Under the pieces are notes generated by a model, which was not told where the DNA came from, searched no databases, and saw only the letters and a program-made list of their open reading frames with translations. From Planctomycetota bacterium (lineage in GTDB: Bacteria > Planctomycetota > Phycisphaerae > Sedimentisphaerales > Anaerohalosphaeraceae), in assembly GCA_030637065.1 (NCBI GenBank), contig DAOVVQ010000164.1:1-8512 (forward strand): 8,512 nucleotides of DNA, read 5' to 3'. The position numbers and the translations under genes were made by a program. Shown here in pieces: positions 6,957 to 8,512 of this stretch (position 1 is its first letter; each line of letters opens with the position of its first letter).

Positions 6957-8512
6957 ATGAAGAAGGCAAGTGTATTATTGGCGGTATTACTGTGCGCTCT
7001 GGCAGGGCTGAGTATGTTTTGGGCCTCCCCCGCCCAATCTACGCCGGAAGATGTCCTGGCCAGCCAGATCTTAACTGCCACCGGGCTCCAGGGCGGCCTG
7101 ATCGTTCACCTCAACTGCGGCGACGGCAAACTGACGGCTGCACTCGGTTCCGGCGAGAGCTACCAGGCCCACGGTCTGGATCCGGATACGGCGGACGTAA
7201 CCGCCGCGCGCACATATATCACCGACCTGAGCGCCTACGGCAGGCTCTCGATCCAGGAGTATGATTTCGATACGGCTGGCACCCTTCCATACATCGAGAA
7301 CCTGGTAAACCTTATCGTCTCGGAGGTCCCCGTAACCGTCCCAATGGCCGAGATCCTCCGCGTACTGGCCCCCGAAGGCATAGCCTACATTCACAACGGC
7401 ACCGATTGGGTAACGACGGTCAAGCCCCGCCCGGCGGAGATGGACGAGTGGGGTCACTATCTCCACGATGCCAGCAACAACGCCGTCTCGAACGATACGA
7501 TGGTTCAGCCGCCCGAGCGCTTTCAGTGGCTCGGCAGCCCGCGATATTCCCGCCATCACGACCACATGGCCAGCATCAGCAGCTACATCGCCGCAAACGG
7601 TCGCGTGTTTTACATCATGGATGAAAGCTCGCGTGCCTCGATCCAGATGCCCGGCAAATGGTCGCTGTTCGCCCGCGACGCCTTCAACGGTACCATCCTC
7701 TGGAAAAAACCCGTCGATTCGTGGGTGGACCAGATGTGGCCCCTTAAGAGCGGCCCAGCCCAGCTTCCGCGCCGCATGGTAGCCGTCGGAGACAGGGTCT
7801 ATACAACCCTTGGCCTCGACGGCACGGGGCTTAGCATGTTGGATGCCGCCACCGGCGAGACCCTCTGGACGGGCGATATGGACCCCAACACGGTAATGAC
7901 CGAGGAGCTTATCTATTCCGACGGCGTTGTCTTTGCAATGGTCAAGGACGACCCCCCGGTAACGACATGGGACGATTATATCCGTCAATCGAAAAACAAG
8001 GTGGCCGAACAATTCGTGTGGGACGAGCAGAACCGCTGGCTAATGGCCATCGACGCAGCCGATGGCTCGCTGATCTGGCAGGTGCAAACTCCCATCACAC
8101 CGCTCTCGATGGGGGCCGACCCCAACAGCGTCTACTTCCATGACGGCGACAACGTCGTTTGCCTGAACCGCTTTACCGGCAGCCAGACCTGGGCCTCGGC
8201 GCCCGTGACAAGAAAATCACCGATGCCGGTGAACCTCGGTTCGACCCTGGTGATATACGATGACGTCGTCGTTTTCTTAGGTTACGATTCGGATCGGACG
8301 ATTACCGGCCTTTCGGCAAAGACGGGTGAAATCCTGTGGTCCGATTTCCATGCAAAGACCGGACACAACTGCCCTTACGATCTTCTCGCGGTTAACGACC
8401 TGGCATGGGTCGGCGATATTGCATCAGGCGGTGGCACGGGTATCTTTACCGGCTGGGACCCGAATTCCGGTGACAGGATGCAAGAATTTCCACCGGATGT
8501 GGAGACCTACTG
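6957..8512 (+). CDS. Second exported methyltransferase-like/PQQ-propeller protein, 3' partial (tandem paralogue)
   Basis: ATG at 6957 behind GGAAGGA (6942-6948), 8-nt spacing. The frame stays open to the window end, giving 518 codons plus two bases. It aligns along its whole visible length with the gene at 2088, by eye about two thirds identical with few gaps. The signal peptide (1-28) ends in SPAQS. The methyltransferase-like domain keeps VHLNCGDGKLTAAL, the GLD acidic motif, TLPYIENLVNLIVSE and EILRVLAPEGIAYI. The HYLHDASNNAVSND segment and the HHDH cluster (200-203) are intact, as is GHNCPYDLL. The propeller repeats retain Trp in GTILW, GETLW, GSLIW and GEILW; the last is lost in the upstream paralogue. 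Whether it has the same C-terminal binding modules cannot be seen. Its function is no clearer than that of its neighbour. Divergence is spread through the coding region without frame damage, so both copies appear to be under selection. Confidence 0.92.
   Translation, partial: MKKASVLLAVLLCALAGLSMFWASPAQSTPEDVLASQILTATGLQGGLIVHLNCGDGKLTAALGSGESYQAHGLDPDTADVTAARTYITDLSAYGRLSIQEYDFDTAGTLPYIENLVNLIVSEVPVTVPMAEILRVLAPEGIAYIHNGTDWVTTVKPRPAEMDEWGHYLHDASNNAVSNDTMVQPPERFQWLGSPRYSRHHDHMASISSYIAANGRVFYIMDESSRASIQMPGKWSLFARDAFNGTILWKKPVDSWVDQMWPLKSGPAQLPRRMVAVGDRVYTTLGLDGTGLSMLDAATGETLWTGDMDPNTVMTEELIYSDGVVFAMVKDDPPVTTWDDYIRQSKNKVAEQFVWDEQNRWLMAIDAADGSLIWQVQTPITPLSMGADPNSVYFHDGDNVVCLNRFTGSQTWASAPVTRKSPMPVNLGSTLVIYDDVVVFLGYDSDRTITGLSAKTGEILWSDFHAKTGHNCPYDLLAVNDLAWVGDIASGGGTGIFTGWDPNSGDRMQEFPPDVETY

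Noticed and set aside
7071..8012. A 313-codon open frame on the - strand opposite the second paralogue
   Set aside because: A shadow of the + strand gene. A similar antisense frame occurs at the homologous place in the first paralogue (2241-2885), as expected from conserved codons on the coding strand.

Overview
The window looks like part of a Planctomycetota genome, most likely class Phycisphaerae or a relative. This is judged from sequence style only: a formylglycine-type sulfatase next to very large exported proteins with PQQ-like beta-propeller repeats, an internal dockerin-like calcium loop followed by the 'NNWL' ending common in that group, and a C-terminal LamG-like lectin fold. No rRNA or other marker is present to fix the taxon. 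All supported genes lie on the + strand.

Layout. Bases 1-1415 hold the C-terminal part of a sulfatase whose N-terminus, including the formylglycine site, lies before the window. Bases 1416-1792 are non-coding and rich in inverted repeats. They hold a possible three-way-junction RNA element, a candidate sigma70-type promoter and a 9-bp hairpin just downstream of it. Bases 1793-2025 are a frameshifted 5' remnant of the gene family that fills the rest of the window. Bases 2088-6821 encode a complete 1577-residue member of that family. Bases 6957-8512 encode the first 518 residues of a second, closely related member that runs off the end. There is no CRISPR array, tRNA, rRNA or recognisable insertion sequence.

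The central theme is a tandem array of one unusual exported protein family: signal peptide, a domain with the fold motifs of class I SAM-dependent methyltransferases, and a long PQQ-like beta-propeller. In the complete copy these are followed by PKD-like, dockerin-like, fibronectin type III-like and LamG-like modules. Three copies are visible (one broken, one whole, one cut by the window end). Each has a related short leader sequence 46-48 nt before its start codon, so the leader and gene seem to have been duplicated together.

Function is inferred only. The sulfatase and the carbohydrate-binding-type modules point to extracellular handling of sulfated polysaccharide. The role of the methyltransferase-like/propeller protein is not known to me. 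The domain combination itself resembles planctomycete 'PQQ-binding-like beta-propeller repeat' proteins that I recall, so the architecture is probably not new. Its biochemistry, the tandem amplification with decay, and the conserved His/Cys cluster are the parts most worth pursuing.
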